A DNA stretch of 64,000 nt from Saccharicrinis sp963665705 (GCA_963665705.1 OY762448.1:620001-684000), one strand, 5' to 3'. Shown: positions 43,426-52,973, counted from the first letter of the stretch. Numbers and translations: made by a program. The notes: a model not told the origin generated them from the sequence alone.

Positions 43426-44055
43426 CTAATATTTTATTATCAATTCATCTATTGGGTATCTTACCTTTTCTAGATATTGATATTTATCCTCATCAGCTCT
43501 GTATCCAATTGATGCAACAACAACAGAGGTGAGGTTTTTATCCTTTAATCCAAGTACTTCATCAAAACCCTTGTTGTCAAAACCTTCCATTGGACAAGCA
43601 TCGATTGAGATTTGAGCTGCTGTGTACAATAAAAATCCTAAACCAATATAACATTGTTTTGAAGCCCAGGTTGTGAGTTCATCTTTTGATAATCTATTTA
43701 TTTTATTAAGCATTACAGCTTTATAATCAGCAAGGTTATCTTTTGATATTCTTCTTGTTTCAGCGATGCGAAGCATAAAATCATCAACATCTTTTTCTGT
43801 TACATTACTGTTCGCTGCAAATACAATAATATGAGATGCATCTGTAAATTGTGGTTGCTGAAATCCTACCTCTTTAAGTTTCGTTTTTATTTTTGCATCT
43901 TCAATAACCAATACTTTGTATGGTTGTAAACCGTATGATGACGGTGCTAAATTTGTAGCATTTAATATAGTGTCTAAATCTTCAGAATTTATTTTTTTGT
44001 CAGGATTGAAATGCTTAGTTGCGTATCTCCAGTTTAGTTGTTTTAGTAAATCCAT
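43426..44055 (-). CDS. NAD(P)H-dependent nitroreductase-family flavoprotein
   Basis: The 209-residue protein is a full-length FMN-dependent nitroreductase or dihydropteridine-reductase-like enzyme. It starts MDLLKQLNWRYATKHFNPDKKI, the usual family opening with RYA.K.F, and has LAPSSYGLQPYKVLVIED (about residues 34-51) for FMN binding, CPMEGFDNKGFDEVLGL (near 156-172), and SIGYRADEDKYQ near the C-terminus. It would reduce quinones or nitro compounds using NAD(P)H in the cytoplasm. It is divergent from the tetR gene, with about 180 bases between starts, so it might share control with the efflux operon, although the candidate operator lies closer to tetR. Confidence 0.88.
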   Translation of the reverse strand: MDLLKQLNWRYATKHFNPDKKINSEDLDTILNATNLAPSSYGLQPYKVLVIEDAKIKTKLKEVGFQQPQFTDASHIIVFAANSNVTEKDVDDFMLRIAETRRISKDNLADYKAVMLNKINRLSKDELTTWASKQCYIGLGFLLYTAAQISIDACPMEGFDNKGFDEVLGLKDKNLTSVVVASIGYRADEDKYQYLEKVRYPIDELIIKY

Positions 44056-44198
44056 ATTTGTTTTTTATTGATTAAACAGATAACTGTAATAATTGTTTCG
44101 ACTAGTTAAAATATATAAGATTTGCATTCGTTATTTATAGTTAAAAAAAAATTATTCTGAGTGTTTTGTTTGAATTAATTGTTATACTTGCATCTTAT

Positions 44199-44230
44199 AA
44201 AAGTAAACTAAGTAAACCTAAATAGTATAC
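44199..44230. promoter_or_regulatory. Candidate TetR operator, copy 1 (before tetR-family gene)
   Basis: AAAAGTAAACTA (44199-44210), a 12-base spacer and TAGTATAC (44223-44230) form an imperfect inverted pair, AGTAAACTA against TAGTATAC(T). The right arm ends 2 bases before the regulator's ATG, where bound protein would block transcription or initiation. The same layout recurs at 44824-44856. Confidence 0.7.
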
Positions 44231-44232
44231 AA

Positions 44233-44805
44233 ATGGCTAAGGTAGGAGACATAGAAATTGAAACCCGAGTATTTGAAACAACTAAAGAAATGTTGGTTAG
44301 ATCAGGAGTTCGTGGTTGGAATATGGATGAACTATCAAAAGAATGTGGAGTTTCAAAACGTACTCTATATAAGATAATTGGAAATAAAGAAGATCTACTG
44401 TATAAAGTTATAGAAAGTAATTTTATTGCTGATATAGAAAGAAGGCGCGAATTTTTAAATGGTCCCGATGATTATGGAAAGAAGCTTGATGCTTTTGGCG
44501 GATTCTTTGCCAATAATTTTGAGGAATTTGTTCTATTGAATGCAAAGGATATATCAAAGGAATATCCACGAATTGAGGATATGATACTTACCAGGAAGAA
44601 AAGTCTTAATACTATTTTAAATGAGTTCTTTTTGGAAGGACAAAAAATCGGATTTGTTGATAAAACAATTGTTCCTGAATTTATTTCTGAATTTATTGAT
44701 GTAATTATTACTGCAAATATTCATTTAGGGCAATTAGCAAGTGAATTTAGGGAGAAGTTAAAGCCTGAGTTAGAAATTATAATAAGAGGCGTAAGTGTAA
44801 AGTAA
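44233..44805 (+). CDS. TetR/AcrR-family transcriptional regulator
   Basis: The 190-residue protein has an N-terminal TetR helix-turn-helix (VRGWNMDELSKECGVSKRTLYKIIGNKEDLLYKVI, about residues 22-56) and a C-terminal ligand-binding helical domain of normal length. It lies 92 bases upstream of the adaptor gene of an RND efflux operon in the same direction. Near-identical inverted-repeat elements precede both this gene and the operon, so it probably represses itself and the pump and is relieved by an efflux substrate. The substrate class cannot be read from the sequence. Confidence 0.9.
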   Translation: MAKVGDIEIETRVFETTKEMLVRSGVRGWNMDELSKECGVSKRTLYKIIGNKEDLLYKVIESNFIADIERRREFLNGPDDYGKKLDAFGGFFANNFEEFVLLNAKDISKEYPRIEDMILTRKKSLNTILNEFFLEGQKIGFVDKTIVPEFISEFIDVIITANIHLGQLASEFREKLKPELEIIIRGVSVK

Positions 44806-44823
44806 GCGTATATTTTTTTGCTC

Positions 44824-44856
44824 AAAAGTAAACTAAAAATACAAAAATAGTATACT
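44824..44856. promoter_or_regulatory. Candidate TetR operator, copy 2 (before efflux operon)
   Basis: AAAAGTAAACTA (44824-44835), a 12-base spacer and TAGTATACT (44848-44856) repeat the element at 44199-44230 with the same spacing but an unrelated spacer sequence. It lies 41 bases before the adaptor start. Confidence 0.72.
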
Positions 44857-44897
44857 AAGTATTTTGGATTTAATATTTATAAATAATTGTAATTAAA

Positions 44898-45965
44898 ATG
44901 AGAAAGGGAAGTTTATTTCTATTTCTGTTAATCGCTGTTTTGTTCGGGTGTAAAGAGAATAAACAGATTCAGAAGAAGAAAAGAAGTGTAAAAGTTACTA
45001 AAGTTGAGTCTTTTGATAAGACGATGAATAAGTTAACCTTACCAGCAACTGTTAATGAGCGAAGACGAGTTGACTTGGCTTTTAGAGTTGGAGGACCATT
45101 AGTATCACTTAATAATATTGTAGGTAGCTATGTTGAAAAAGGGCAGGTTATAGCAAGTATTGATAATCGTGATTTTAAAGTAGGATTATCAAAGGCCGAA
45201 TCAAATTACAAGCTAGCTAGTGCTGAGTATGAGAGGTATAAAATGTTACTTTCTCAGGAGAGTGTTTCCAAAAGCCTGTTTGATAAAATGGAAGCTCAAT
45301 ATATTTTAGCAAAAGGTAATTATGAGGATGCTAAAAATGCATTAGAGGATACAGAACTTAGAGCTCCATTTTCAGGTTATGTAGACTTGGTTTATGTGGA
45401 AAACTACGAAAAAGTAAATCCAGGTCAGCCTATAGTTTCGTTTCTTGATTTATCCAGTTATAAGATTAATGCCTGGATTTCTGTTGAGGATGCTAAATCA
45501 ATCACTTCTAATACAGAGTTCGTTTGTATTATTAATGATAAAGATTCAACTTATCAACTGAACTCAAAGTTATTGGAATTAGGTTCGAAATCGAGTTTTA
45601 CAAAACAATCCTATCCTATTTCTACAGTGATTGAAGCACCACAAGGAGTGAAATTACGTGCTGGTATGACAGCTCAGTTGTTGGTGTATAAATCAACTAA
45701 GAACAAAAGTAATTTATGTGTAGTGCCTGTAACTTCTGTTTTTTCTAGAGGAGAAGAAAATTGTGTATGGATTTTGAATCAAAATGTAGTAACGAAAAGA
45801 ATTGTGAAATTAGGACAAATTCTATCTACAGATGAAATTGTAATAGAAAATGGACTTAAAGAATATGAGGTCGTTGTTACTGCAGGTGTAAATTACTTAC
45901 AAGAGGGTGAAAAGGTGAAGATATTCAAAGGATTTTCATCAACAAATAAAGGAAATCAACTTTAA
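44898..45965 (+). CDS. RND efflux periplasmic adaptor lipoprotein (membrane fusion protein)
   Basis: The 355-residue adaptor has a lipoprotein signal with lipobox LFGC (Cys18), a barrel-sandwich lipoyl-like domain (VGSYVEKGQVIASIDNRDF, about 75-93), a short helical hairpin (about 95-150), then LRAPFSGYVDLVYVENYEKVNPGQPI and a beta-barrel and membrane-proximal domain. It would link the inner-membrane RND pump to the TolC channel across the periplasm, anchored by lipid. The next gene begins 8 bases later. Length and order match the AcrA/MexA class. Confidence 0.9.
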   Translation: MRKGSLFLFLLIAVLFGCKENKQIQKKKRSVKVTKVESFDKTMNKLTLPATVNERRRVDLAFRVGGPLVSLNNIVGSYVEKGQVIASIDNRDFKVGLSKAESNYKLASAEYERYKMLLSQESVSKSLFDKMEAQYILAKGNYEDAKNALEDTELRAPFSGYVDLVYVENYEKVNPGQPIVSFLDLSSYKINAWISVEDAKSITSNTEFVCIINDKDSTYQLNSKLLELGSKSSFTKQSYPISTVIEAPQGVKLRAGMTAQLLVYKSTKNKSNLCVVPVTSVFSRGEENCVWILNQNVVTKRIVKLGQILSTDEIVIENGLKEYEVVVTAGVNYLQEGEKVKIFKGFSSTNKGNQL

Positions 45966-45973
45966 AAACAGAC

Positions 45974-48900
45974 ATGAATTTAGCAGAATATACATTAAAA
46001 AACAGGGTATTTGTGTACTTTATTTTAGTGTTGGTTTTAATTGGAGGAATTGTATCTTATTTTAAAGTTGGTAAACTTGAAGATGCTGAATTTACAATAA
46101 AAACTGCACTTGTAGTAACCAGATATCCGGGAGCCTCTCAGTATGAAGTTGAGCAGGAATTAACGGAGAAAATAGAACGAGCTGCTCAGCAAATGGATAA
46201 TATTGATGAGATATATTCCAGTTCTTATGCAGGACTTTCAATTATTCAAATTGATTTAAAGGAAAGTATGGGTTCTAAACAAATGCCTCAGGAGTGGGAT
46301 ATCTTACGTAAAAAAATTAATGATGTTAGAGGTGAGTTACCCCCTGGTGCTATGGCGCCAACTGTTGTTGATGATTTTGGAGATGTGTATGGGATGTTTT
46401 ATGCGCTGACAGGTGATGGATACTCTCAGGATCAGATTAATGAGTATGCACGTTTTGTTCAACGTGAGTTGTTAACAGCAAGTCAGGTGGGGAAAATTAT
46501 TTTGTTTGGTGATAGAACCGAATGCGTTGATTTAATCATTAATTATGCAAAATTATCTGAACTTGGGGTTAATCCAGGAGTGATTATTGGAGCTTTAAAT
46601 GCTCAATCTAACATAGCACCTGCAGGTACTATCCAACTAAATAAATTAAATGTAAGAGTGGCTGGTAACACCGCATTTAATAGTATAGAAGATATTAAAA
46701 ATACTATCGTTCAGGTTGGTCCGGAACAGTTTTACCTGAAAGATTTAGTTCAGGTGAAAAAATCTTATCTGGAACCAATGCTCAGTATGCAACGCTTTAA
46801 TGATAAACCGGCTGTAGGTATTGGTATTTCTACTATTAATGGTGGAAATGTGCTGGAAATGGCGGATAATATAAATGCCAAATTAGAAAAAATAACAGAA
46901 CAATTACCTGTTGGTCTGGAGCTTCATACTATTTATGATCAGGCAAGAGAAGTGCGAAATGCAAATAATGTTTTTGTAGTCAATCTGATTGAATCAATTG
47001 TAATTGTAATTGTAATATTATTGGTTTCCATGGGTTTACGTTCCGGGATATTGATAAGTAGTGGTTTGTTGTTTTCTATATTAGGAACATTGATCGCCAT
47101 GAAAGCCTTTGATATTTCACTTCATCGTACTTCTTTATCTGCTATTATTATAGCAATGGGTATGTTGGTGGATAATGCAATTGTGGTTACTGATGGTATC
47201 ATTGTTTCATTACAAAGAGGTTTAAGTGTGAAGAAGGCTATCTTAAATATAGGTAAGTCAACTGCCTGGCCTTTGCTGGGTGCTACATTTATTGCAATTT
47301 TAGCCTTTTTACCTGTATTTTTAGCGCCTAATAGTGCTGGAGAAATTAATACGGATTTATTCAAAGTACTTGCTATATCACTTGGACTAAGTTGGATATT
47401 TGCAATGACACAAACGCCTTTGGTTTGTGAGAGATTTCTTAAGACAACAAAAGACGTAGAAAATCCCTTTGAAGGGAAATGGTATAAACTGTTTCAAAAT
47501 ATTCTTGAAAACATACTGAAATATCGTAAGATTTCTTTGGCAGGAGTTCTAGGATTATTGGTGGCTTCAATCATTGCTTTTGGCCATACGAAAAAAGCAT
47601 TTTTTATGCCCCTTGAAAAAAATTATACTTTAGTTGATTATTGGTTGCCGGAGGGAAGTAATATTCATCAGGTATCACGAGATCTGTCAACGATAGAAGA
47701 GTATTTATTAGATAGTGTAGAGGCTGTAAAAAATGTAACAGCAAGTATAGGACAAACACCTCCAAGATATATTCTGAGTGCACAAACGCAAAGCTATAAT
47801 TCTAGTTATGGTCAGTTAATGATCGAAACAAATACTTTGGAAGGTGTTGACTCTGTCAATTCTATTATTAGAGATAAACTGGAATCTCGTTATCCCAATG
47901 GACGATTAAGAATTAAAGGATATATTGGAGGCCCTCCAATTGAGTATAAAGTAGAGGCTCGATTTATTGGTCCGGATCCTGGAGTATTGCGTGATCTTGC
48001 AGAACAAGCAGAAGCTGTATTTAGAGCTGAACCTGCTTGTGGAGATATAACAAATGATTGGCGCAATCAGGTAATGGCATGGGAACCTAAGTATTCTCAG
48101 GTTAAAGCCAGTAAGGCCGGAATCACAAGAACGGATTTAGGTAATGCCATTTTGAGTTCTACTTCTGCTGGTTTAGGCGTTGGTTTATATCGCGATAATG
48201 ATGTGATGAGGCCTATCTTCCTTAAAACTGATCAGGAAACACAAAACAATCTTGAACGTATTTCAAATACTCAGGTTTGGGGAAGGAATAGTAAGTCTTC
48301 TGTCCCATTAAAAGAGCTTGTTGATAATAAAATTGAAGTCTCTTTTGAAAATAGTGTTATTCAGAGATATAACCGCCAAAGAGCGATAACTGTACAATGT
48401 GATCCTCTTGATCCAAATATGAGTGGAGCTTCATTACAGGCACTGGTAGAATCTAAAATTGAATCGATTCCATTACCAGAAGGATACTCATTAATGTGGG
48501 ACGGAGAGTTTAAGCCTTCATTAGAGGCTAATGAAGCTACAGGTACATATATGCCAATGGCTATGTTGTTAATAGTGCTAATTGTAGTCATGTTATTTAA
48601 TAGTATTCGACAATCGCTTATTGTAATGGCAATTATTCCACTTTCAATTATAGGTGTGTCAATAGGTTTATTTGTAACAGGTAAAGCATTCGGTTTTATG
48701 GCAATTACCGGATTTTTAGGATTAATTGGTATGGTTTTGAAAAATGCCATTGTAATGATGGATGAGATTAATCTTAATCTTAATATGGAGAATATTAGTC
48801 CTTATGAAGCAGTGGTAAATGCAGCGATAAGTAGAATGCGTCCGGTATTATTAGCAGCGTTAACTACCATTTTTGGAATGTTTCCACTAATAACAGATGC

Positions 48901-49018
48901 AATGTATGGATCTATGGCAGTTACAATCATCTTCGGATTGTTCTTTGCAACTTTCCTTACCTTATTAGTATTGCCTTTGTTCTATGTGTTGTTTTATAAA
49001 ATTAAACCGGCAAATTAA
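45974..49018 (+). CDS. RND-family efflux permease
   Basis: This is a full-length inner-membrane RND transporter of 1014 residues. It opens with LAEYTLKNRVFVYFILVLVLIGGIVSYFKVGKLEDAEF, has two periplasmic porter regions separated by transmembrane helices near 330-480, 520-545 and 855-1005, and includes the proton-relay segment SLSAIIIAMGMLVDNAIVVTDG (near 388-409). The early KLEDAEFTIKTALVVTRYPGAS motif resembles the HME/HAE-like group common in Bacteroidota drug and solvent pumps. The gene is between the adaptor and a crotonase-like gene; with TolC it forms a tripartite pump. The substrate is unknown. Confidence 0.92.
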   Translation: MNLAEYTLKNRVFVYFILVLVLIGGIVSYFKVGKLEDAEFTIKTALVVTRYPGASQYEVEQELTEKIERAAQQMDNIDEIYSSSYAGLSIIQIDLKESMGSKQMPQEWDILRKKINDVRGELPPGAMAPTVVDDFGDVYGMFYALTGDGYSQDQINEYARFVQRELLTASQVGKIILFGDRTECVDLIINYAKLSELGVNPGVIIGALNAQSNIAPAGTIQLNKLNVRVAGNTAFNSIEDIKNTIVQVGPEQFYLKDLVQVKKSYLEPMLSMQRFNDKPAVGIGISTINGGNVLEMADNINAKLEKITEQLPVGLELHTIYDQAREVRNANNVFVVNLIESIVIVIVILLVSMGLRSGILISSGLLFSILGTLIAMKAFDISLHRTSLSAIIIAMGMLVDNAIVVTDGIIVSLQRGLSVKKAILNIGKSTAWPLLGATFIAILAFLPVFLAPNSAGEINTDLFKVLAISLGLSWIFAMTQTPLVCERFLKTTKDVENPFEGKWYKLFQNILENILKYRKISLAGVLGLLVASIIAFGHTKKAFFMPLEKNYTLVDYWLPEGSNIHQVSRDLSTIEEYLLDSVEAVKNVTASIGQTPPRYILSAQTQSYNSSYGQLMIETNTLEGVDSVNSIIRDKLESRYPNGRLRIKGYIGGPPIEYKVEARFIGPDPGVLRDLAEQAEAVFRAEPACGDITNDWRNQVMAWEPKYSQVKASKAGITRTDLGNAILSSTSAGLGVGLYRDNDVMRPIFLKTDQETQNNLERISNTQVWGRNSKSSVPLKELVDNKIEVSFENSVIQRYNRQRAITVQCDPLDPNMSGASLQALVESKIESIPLPEGYSLMWDGEFKPSLEANEATGTYMPMAMLLIVLIVVMLFNSIRQSLIVMAIIPLSIIGVSIGLFVTGKAFGFMAITGFLGLIGMVLKNAIVMMDEINLNLNMENISPYEAVVNAAISRMRPVLLAALTTIFGMFPLITDAMYGSMAVTIIFGLFFATFLTLLVLPLFYVLFYKIKPAN

Positions 49019-49029
49019 ACGTATTTATT

Positions 49030-49809
49030 ATGAGTGATAATTCAAGTAATCCATATTATAATATAGAAAGTAAAAATGGTATTGTTCAAATTCAACTTAA
49101 CTATTCTTTGTTTTTGGAAAGCAAAACCTATGAGTATCGTGATGAGCTTCTTTCTTTATTGGATAAGTTGGCCAATAATAATGATGTAAAAGTTATTATT
49201 ATTAGTAATGATCATCCGGAATTTTCATTGGAAAGATATAATGAGTTATGGAATTCTTTTTTTAAGGATAAAGATTTTAAAGATGATGTGCTTCGTGCTT
49301 TTCGTGTTTTTGATCAATTAGTGATAAAACTATATACCTTGAAAAAGGTAATCATTTCAATGATGTCAGCACCAATGAATTCAATGTTGTTTAATTTTAA
49401 TCTTATAGCTGATGTAAGGGTTGTTACAAATGAGTTTTATCTGGATAATAACAATGACATGATGGTCAATATACCTAAAGGGGGTATTATGTATGATCAG
49501 TTTAAAGTTGCTAATATAAATCCGGTTAAGCTTTTATTCTTATCAGATAAGGTATTCTTCCAACCATTAATAAGTAATAATCTGGTTGATAAAGTATTCA
49601 GTCAGGAAGAACTTGAAGATAGAATTTATGCCTTGGCTGATAGATTTAAAGCTATCAATTATGCAGAAATTGAAGCTGCAAAAATGGCAAAGTCAGTTGA
49701 AAACCTGGAAGAATTTGAAAAACTACTTCAAAAGGAAAATGCCTTTTTGATATCCTGTATTAGAGAGAAATTAAATCCAGGCTCTCAAAAAATTTATCGT
49801 TTCCATTAA
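49030..49809 (+). CDS. Crotonase-fold (enoyl-CoA hydratase-like) protein, probably non-catalytic
   Basis: The 259-residue protein follows the crotonase pattern: opening strands (NGIVQIQLNYSLFLESKTYEYRDELLSLLDKL), VKVIIISNDHPEFSLE, and KKVIISMMSAPMNSMLFNFNLIADVRVVTNEFYL. In active enzymes this last segment contains a glycine-rich oxyanion-hole motif; here the glycines are replaced (SAPMNSML), and no Glu or Asp pair of hydratases is evident. It is therefore probably a binding or structural homologue. It sits between the RND permease and TolC genes with gaps of 11 bases each, so it is co-transcribed with the pump, an unusual partner. No signal peptide; cytoplasmic. Confidence 0.75.
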   Translation: MSDNSSNPYYNIESKNGIVQIQLNYSLFLESKTYEYRDELLSLLDKLANNNDVKVIIISNDHPEFSLERYNELWNSFFKDKDFKDDVLRAFRVFDQLVIKLYTLKKVIISMMSAPMNSMLFNFNLIADVRVVTNEFYLDNNNDMMVNIPKGGIMYDQFKVANINPVKLLFLSDKVFFQPLISNNLVDKVFSQEELEDRIYALADRFKAINYAEIEAAKMAKSVENLEEFEKLLQKENAFLISCIREKLNPGSQKIYRFH

Positions 49810-49820
49810 AATTAAAAATA

Positions 49821-51158
49821 ATGTTTAAATATATTGTTATAACAGTGTTTGCTACACTTTGTAATGTTGTTCAGGCGCAAGAATATCTTACGCTTGAACA
49901 ATGCAGAGACAAAGCAATCAATCATAATCAGGATTTAAAGTCAGCTCAGGCTGATTTAGCCATAAACTTGGCTTCTTTAAAAATGAGTAAGAGAGCTATG
50001 TTGCCCCAATTTGATTTTTCTGCCAACTATACATATATGAATGATCCGCAGGTGATGGACATTCCTAGCTGGGAATTGCCAGCGATAGATGGTTCTGCTA
50101 GTGGAGTGCTTTTTACTGGTTTGTATAAGGAATTGACATATCATAATATGTACGATGGTGGAGTTGATCTTAGTTTGCCTATTTATTTAGGAGGTAAGTT
50201 GAGAAATTATGCAAAAATGTCTTCAATAGGAGTTGATATTTCAGAAAAGAATGTTGAAAATACAAAAGAAAACCTGATACTGGAAGTCGATCAGAAATAT
50301 TGGACTTTAGTTTCTTTAAAAGAAAATTATTTAGTAATCCAGAAATCTGTTAAGCTTTTGGAAGATGTGGTAAGAGAAACCAATAACATGTATAAAGTTG
50401 GGATCTTAACCAAAAATGAAGTGCTTAAAACACAGGTTGAATTAAATAATACAAAATTGGCATTGATTCAAATGAAAGATAATATTCAGTTGGCCAAAAT
50501 GTCTTTGAATCAAAGTGTTGGTAATGGCATTTTAGATAAAATTGCTATTGCTGATTCTGTAATAGTTCCTGAGGAAAATACGGTTTCTGTAAGTGAAATA
50601 GAAAGTGTAGCGAGTAATAGAAAGGAATTAAAAATGATGGAAGGACAAGTTGGGATAACAACCACTGATATTAAAATTGCTCGGTCTGATTATATGCCAC
50701 AACTGGTTTCTTTTGCAAATTACGGATTTCAAAATCCAAATCATAAAGCAGAGGATGAAACAGAATTGACATGGGTTGCAGGTTTGTCTTTATCCGTGCC
50801 TATTTTTCACTGGGGAGAAAAAAATCTTGCTATTGAAAAAAAGAAACTGGTAAGTCAAAAGGCTCAGTTGAGTTACGAAAAAGCTAAAGAAGGTATCATA
50901 TTGCAGATTCAACAGAGTGCTTTTAGTTTAAATGAATCGATGGTTAAAATATCTTTTACGAAAGCATCTTTGGAGCAGGCTGAAGAAAATCTTAAGCTTG
51001 AAATGAACCGATTGACTCAAGGTATAGTTACTACAACAGATGTGCTGGATGCTCAGGTGCAATGGCAAAAAGCAAATTCTGATTTTATTTCAGCTAAGGT
51101 GAATTATAAAATTAATCAGTCGAATTATCTGAAAACTATCGGACAATTAGATATTTAG
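49821..51158 (+). CDS. TolC-family outer-membrane efflux channel
   Basis: The 445-residue protein has a signal peptide ending near VQAQ (residue 20), then LTLEQCRDKAINHNQDLKSAQADL, the usual outer-membrane efflux protein opening, and two repeats of long helices with beta-strand stretches (FDFSANYTYMNDPQ; LVSFANYGFQNP). The last part includes LEQAEENLKLEMNRLTQGIVTTTDVLDAQVQWQKA, a hallmark of the family. It completes the tripartite pump and is the last gene of the operon. A hairpin lies just after the stop. Confidence 0.92.
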   Translation: MFKYIVITVFATLCNVVQAQEYLTLEQCRDKAINHNQDLKSAQADLAINLASLKMSKRAMLPQFDFSANYTYMNDPQVMDIPSWELPAIDGSASGVLFTGLYKELTYHNMYDGGVDLSLPIYLGGKLRNYAKMSSIGVDISEKNVENTKENLILEVDQKYWTLVSLKENYLVIQKSVKLLEDVVRETNNMYKVGILTKNEVLKTQVELNNTKLALIQMKDNIQLAKMSLNQSVGNGILDKIAIADSVIVPEENTVSVSEIESVASNRKELKMMEGQVGITTTDIKIARSDYMPQLVSFANYGFQNPNHKAEDETELTWVAGLSLSVPIFHWGEKNLAIEKKKLVSQKAQLSYEKAKEGIILQIQQSAFSLNESMVKISFTKASLEQAEENLKLEMNRLTQGIVTTTDVLDAQVQWQKANSDFISAKVNYKINQSNYLKTIGQLDI

Positions 51159-51163
51159 ACTTA

Positions 51164-51193
51164 TTTCAGCGTGTTATATAACATGCTGAAATA
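51164..51193. terminator. Hairpin after the efflux operon
   Basis: ATTTCAGCGTGTTAT and ATAACATGCTGAAAT form a 15-base near-perfect stem with one G-T pair and almost no loop, 5 bases after the TolC stop. No T run follows, so termination is plausible but not certain. Confidence 0.55.
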
Positions 51194-51495
51194 TATATAA
51201 GAACTATAACAAAAAAATAAAAAAATTAATAGTTTTAAACAATTTTAAGATAATTGAGGTTGTAAATAGTTATAATTCTATTTAAAGATGATATAGGTCA
51301 ATTTCTTTTATTTTAGGATAAGTTATTTTTATCAGATGTTTTTATTGGTCTAGATGTGAATTACATCATTTGAGTCTATTATATAAATGTCTCAGAAAAA
51401 TTAAAGATATATTTAAATCGATTTTACTAATTCTTTGTTAATAGATAAATATTGTAGTTCAACTATGTATTTATCAAAAAATACGAGTCAAAATT
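51194..51495. other. Intergenic region of about 300 bases before the V-ATPase operon
   Basis: This AT-rich stretch should hold the V-ATPase promoter. I found no pair of -33 and -7 boxes at the right spacing. A small hairpin, GATGT and ACATC around GAATT, lies near 51354-51368. No open reading frame of note. Confidence 0.45.
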
Positions 51496-52107
51496 ATGCA
51501 ATCAAAACTTCAAGAGCTTACAGATAAGCTTTATGCTGAGGGCGTTCAAAAGGCGAACCAAGAGGCTGAAGCTATCTTAGAAAAGGCCAGAAAGGAAGCT
51601 GAGGAAATTGTTTCTGAAGCAAAAAGTAAGGCGTCCGGTATTATTGAAGATGCAAATGAGAAGGCTGCAGAAAAACAACGAAATGTTGATGCAGAAATTA
51701 AGTTGGCTTCTCAACAGGCAATCTCATCTTTGCAACAAAAAATAGGAAATAGTATCGCTGTTCAGGTCGCAGAACCTTCATTAAAAGAGGTTTTTAGTGA
51801 TAAGGAATACGTACAATCTCTTATTCTGAAGGTTGTAGAGGGGTGGTCGAAAACAGGTAACTTTGATATTGATCTAGTTTTATCTGATAAGGATAAGGCT
51901 GAGATGGAAAAGTTCTTGAAGAATAATTTGGCTACCGAAATGAATAAAGGTTTAAGCTTTGAATCAGATCAGTCTGTTAAAGCCGGATTTAAAGTAGGAC
52001 CTACTGATGGAAGCTATGTAATTAGTTTTGAGGAAGGTGATTTTCAAAACTTTTTTAAATCCTTTTTACGTCCTAAAACCAATCAATTGTTATTTGAAGA
52101 GGAGTAA
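51496..52107 (+). CDS. atpE: V-type ATPase subunit E (peripheral stalk)
   Basis: The 203-residue protein has a long N-terminal charged coiled coil (residues about 5-85, rich in Ala, Glu and Lys), followed by a compact alpha/beta domain ending in PTDGSYVISFEEGDFQNFFKSFLRP. This matches V/A-type subunit E, which forms the peripheral stalk tethering the A3B3 head. It is the first gene of a seven-gene operon and is separated from the next by 2 bases. No separate subunit G/H gene, its usual coiled-coil partner, is seen nearby. Confidence 0.88.
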   Translation: MQSKLQELTDKLYAEGVQKANQEAEAILEKARKEAEEIVSEAKSKASGIIEDANEKAAEKQRNVDAEIKLASQQAISSLQQKIGNSIAVQVAEPSLKEVFSDKEYVQSLILKVVEGWSKTGNFDIDLVLSDKDKAEMEKFLKNNLATEMNKGLSFESDQSVKAGFKVGPTDGSYVISFEEGDFQNFFKSFLRPKTNQLLFEEE

Positions 52108-52109
52108 AA

Positions 52110-52973
52110 ATGGGTAAAAAGTACTATTGTTTAATTGCCGGATTACCTGATATTGTATTAGGTGATAAAAAAGTTTTGTTTAACTCAATAATTCTTAGAG
52201 AATCATTGTTAGATGAATTGAGTATACAAGACCTGGAAATGGCTAAAGCGCTCTACTTACCCTTTGATCATTATAATCTTATAAGTTTGATGTTCAACCA
52301 GCAAAAGGAGTTCGATCCCAGAGGTTTATTTACCTTAATGGATTTAGAACTATTGGTTGATAAGAAAAATATTGAGGATTTTGAGAATTCTGATTTTCCT
52401 CAATACCTGGTTCAATTTACAAAAGAGATATTATTTGCCGAAGAAAAAATCTCTTCCACTGTAGCGGAAATAATATTGTATAAAAAGTATATCGACTATT
52501 TAAAACGTTTTTCAAATCAGTTTTTGAATGATTTTGTTGATTACGAGGTGAATGTAAAAAATGTATTCACAGCATTAATCGGTAAAAAGTACGAAATTGA
52601 ATATGAAAAAGAACTGATTGGAAATGGTGAAATAGTTGATGCTTTAATTAAAAGCCGATCACGGGATTTTGGATTAGCCAGTGAGTTTGATCAGATAGAA
52701 ACTTTAGTGCAGACTTATGAGAATGAAAGTTTGTTAGAGCGAGAACTTAAAATAGATCAACTTAAGTGGGAGTATCTTGATGAAGCGACCTTCTTTCATT
52801 ATTTCACAATTGAAAAAGTGTTAGGGTTCATTTTTAAACAGTTTATGGTGGAAAGATGGATTGCTTTGGATGAAGAAGAAGGTCAGAAGATGTTCCGAAA
52901 ATTACTTAGTGAGTTGGAATCTAGTTATGAATTTCCTGAAGAATATAAATTAAGCCATGGAAAGAAAAAATAA
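52110..52973 (+). CDS. DUF2764-family protein of the V-ATPase operon (probable subunit C-like)
   Basis: This 287-residue, mostly helical soluble protein opens KKYYCLIAGLPDIVLGD, typical of the DUF2764 family. It is found at this position in the V-ATPase operons of chlamydiae, spirochaetes and Bacteroidetes. No subunit C gene is present here, and the length and helical content suit the C/d subunit that couples the central stalk to the membrane ring, so it is a good candidate for that role; this is inference. Its last 17 bases overlap the start of the subunit A gene. Confidence 0.8.
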   Translation: MGKKYYCLIAGLPDIVLGDKKVLFNSIILRESLLDELSIQDLEMAKALYLPFDHYNLISLMFNQQKEFDPRGLFTLMDLELLVDKKNIEDFENSDFPQYLVQFTKEILFAEEKISSTVAEIILYKKYIDYLKRFSNQFLNDFVDYEVNVKNVFTALIGKKYEIEYEKELIGNGEIVDALIKSRSRDFGLASEFDQIETLVQTYENESLLERELKIDQLKWEYLDEATFFHYFTIEKVLGFIFKQFMVERWIALDEEEGQKMFRKLLSELESSYEFPEEYKLSHGKKK

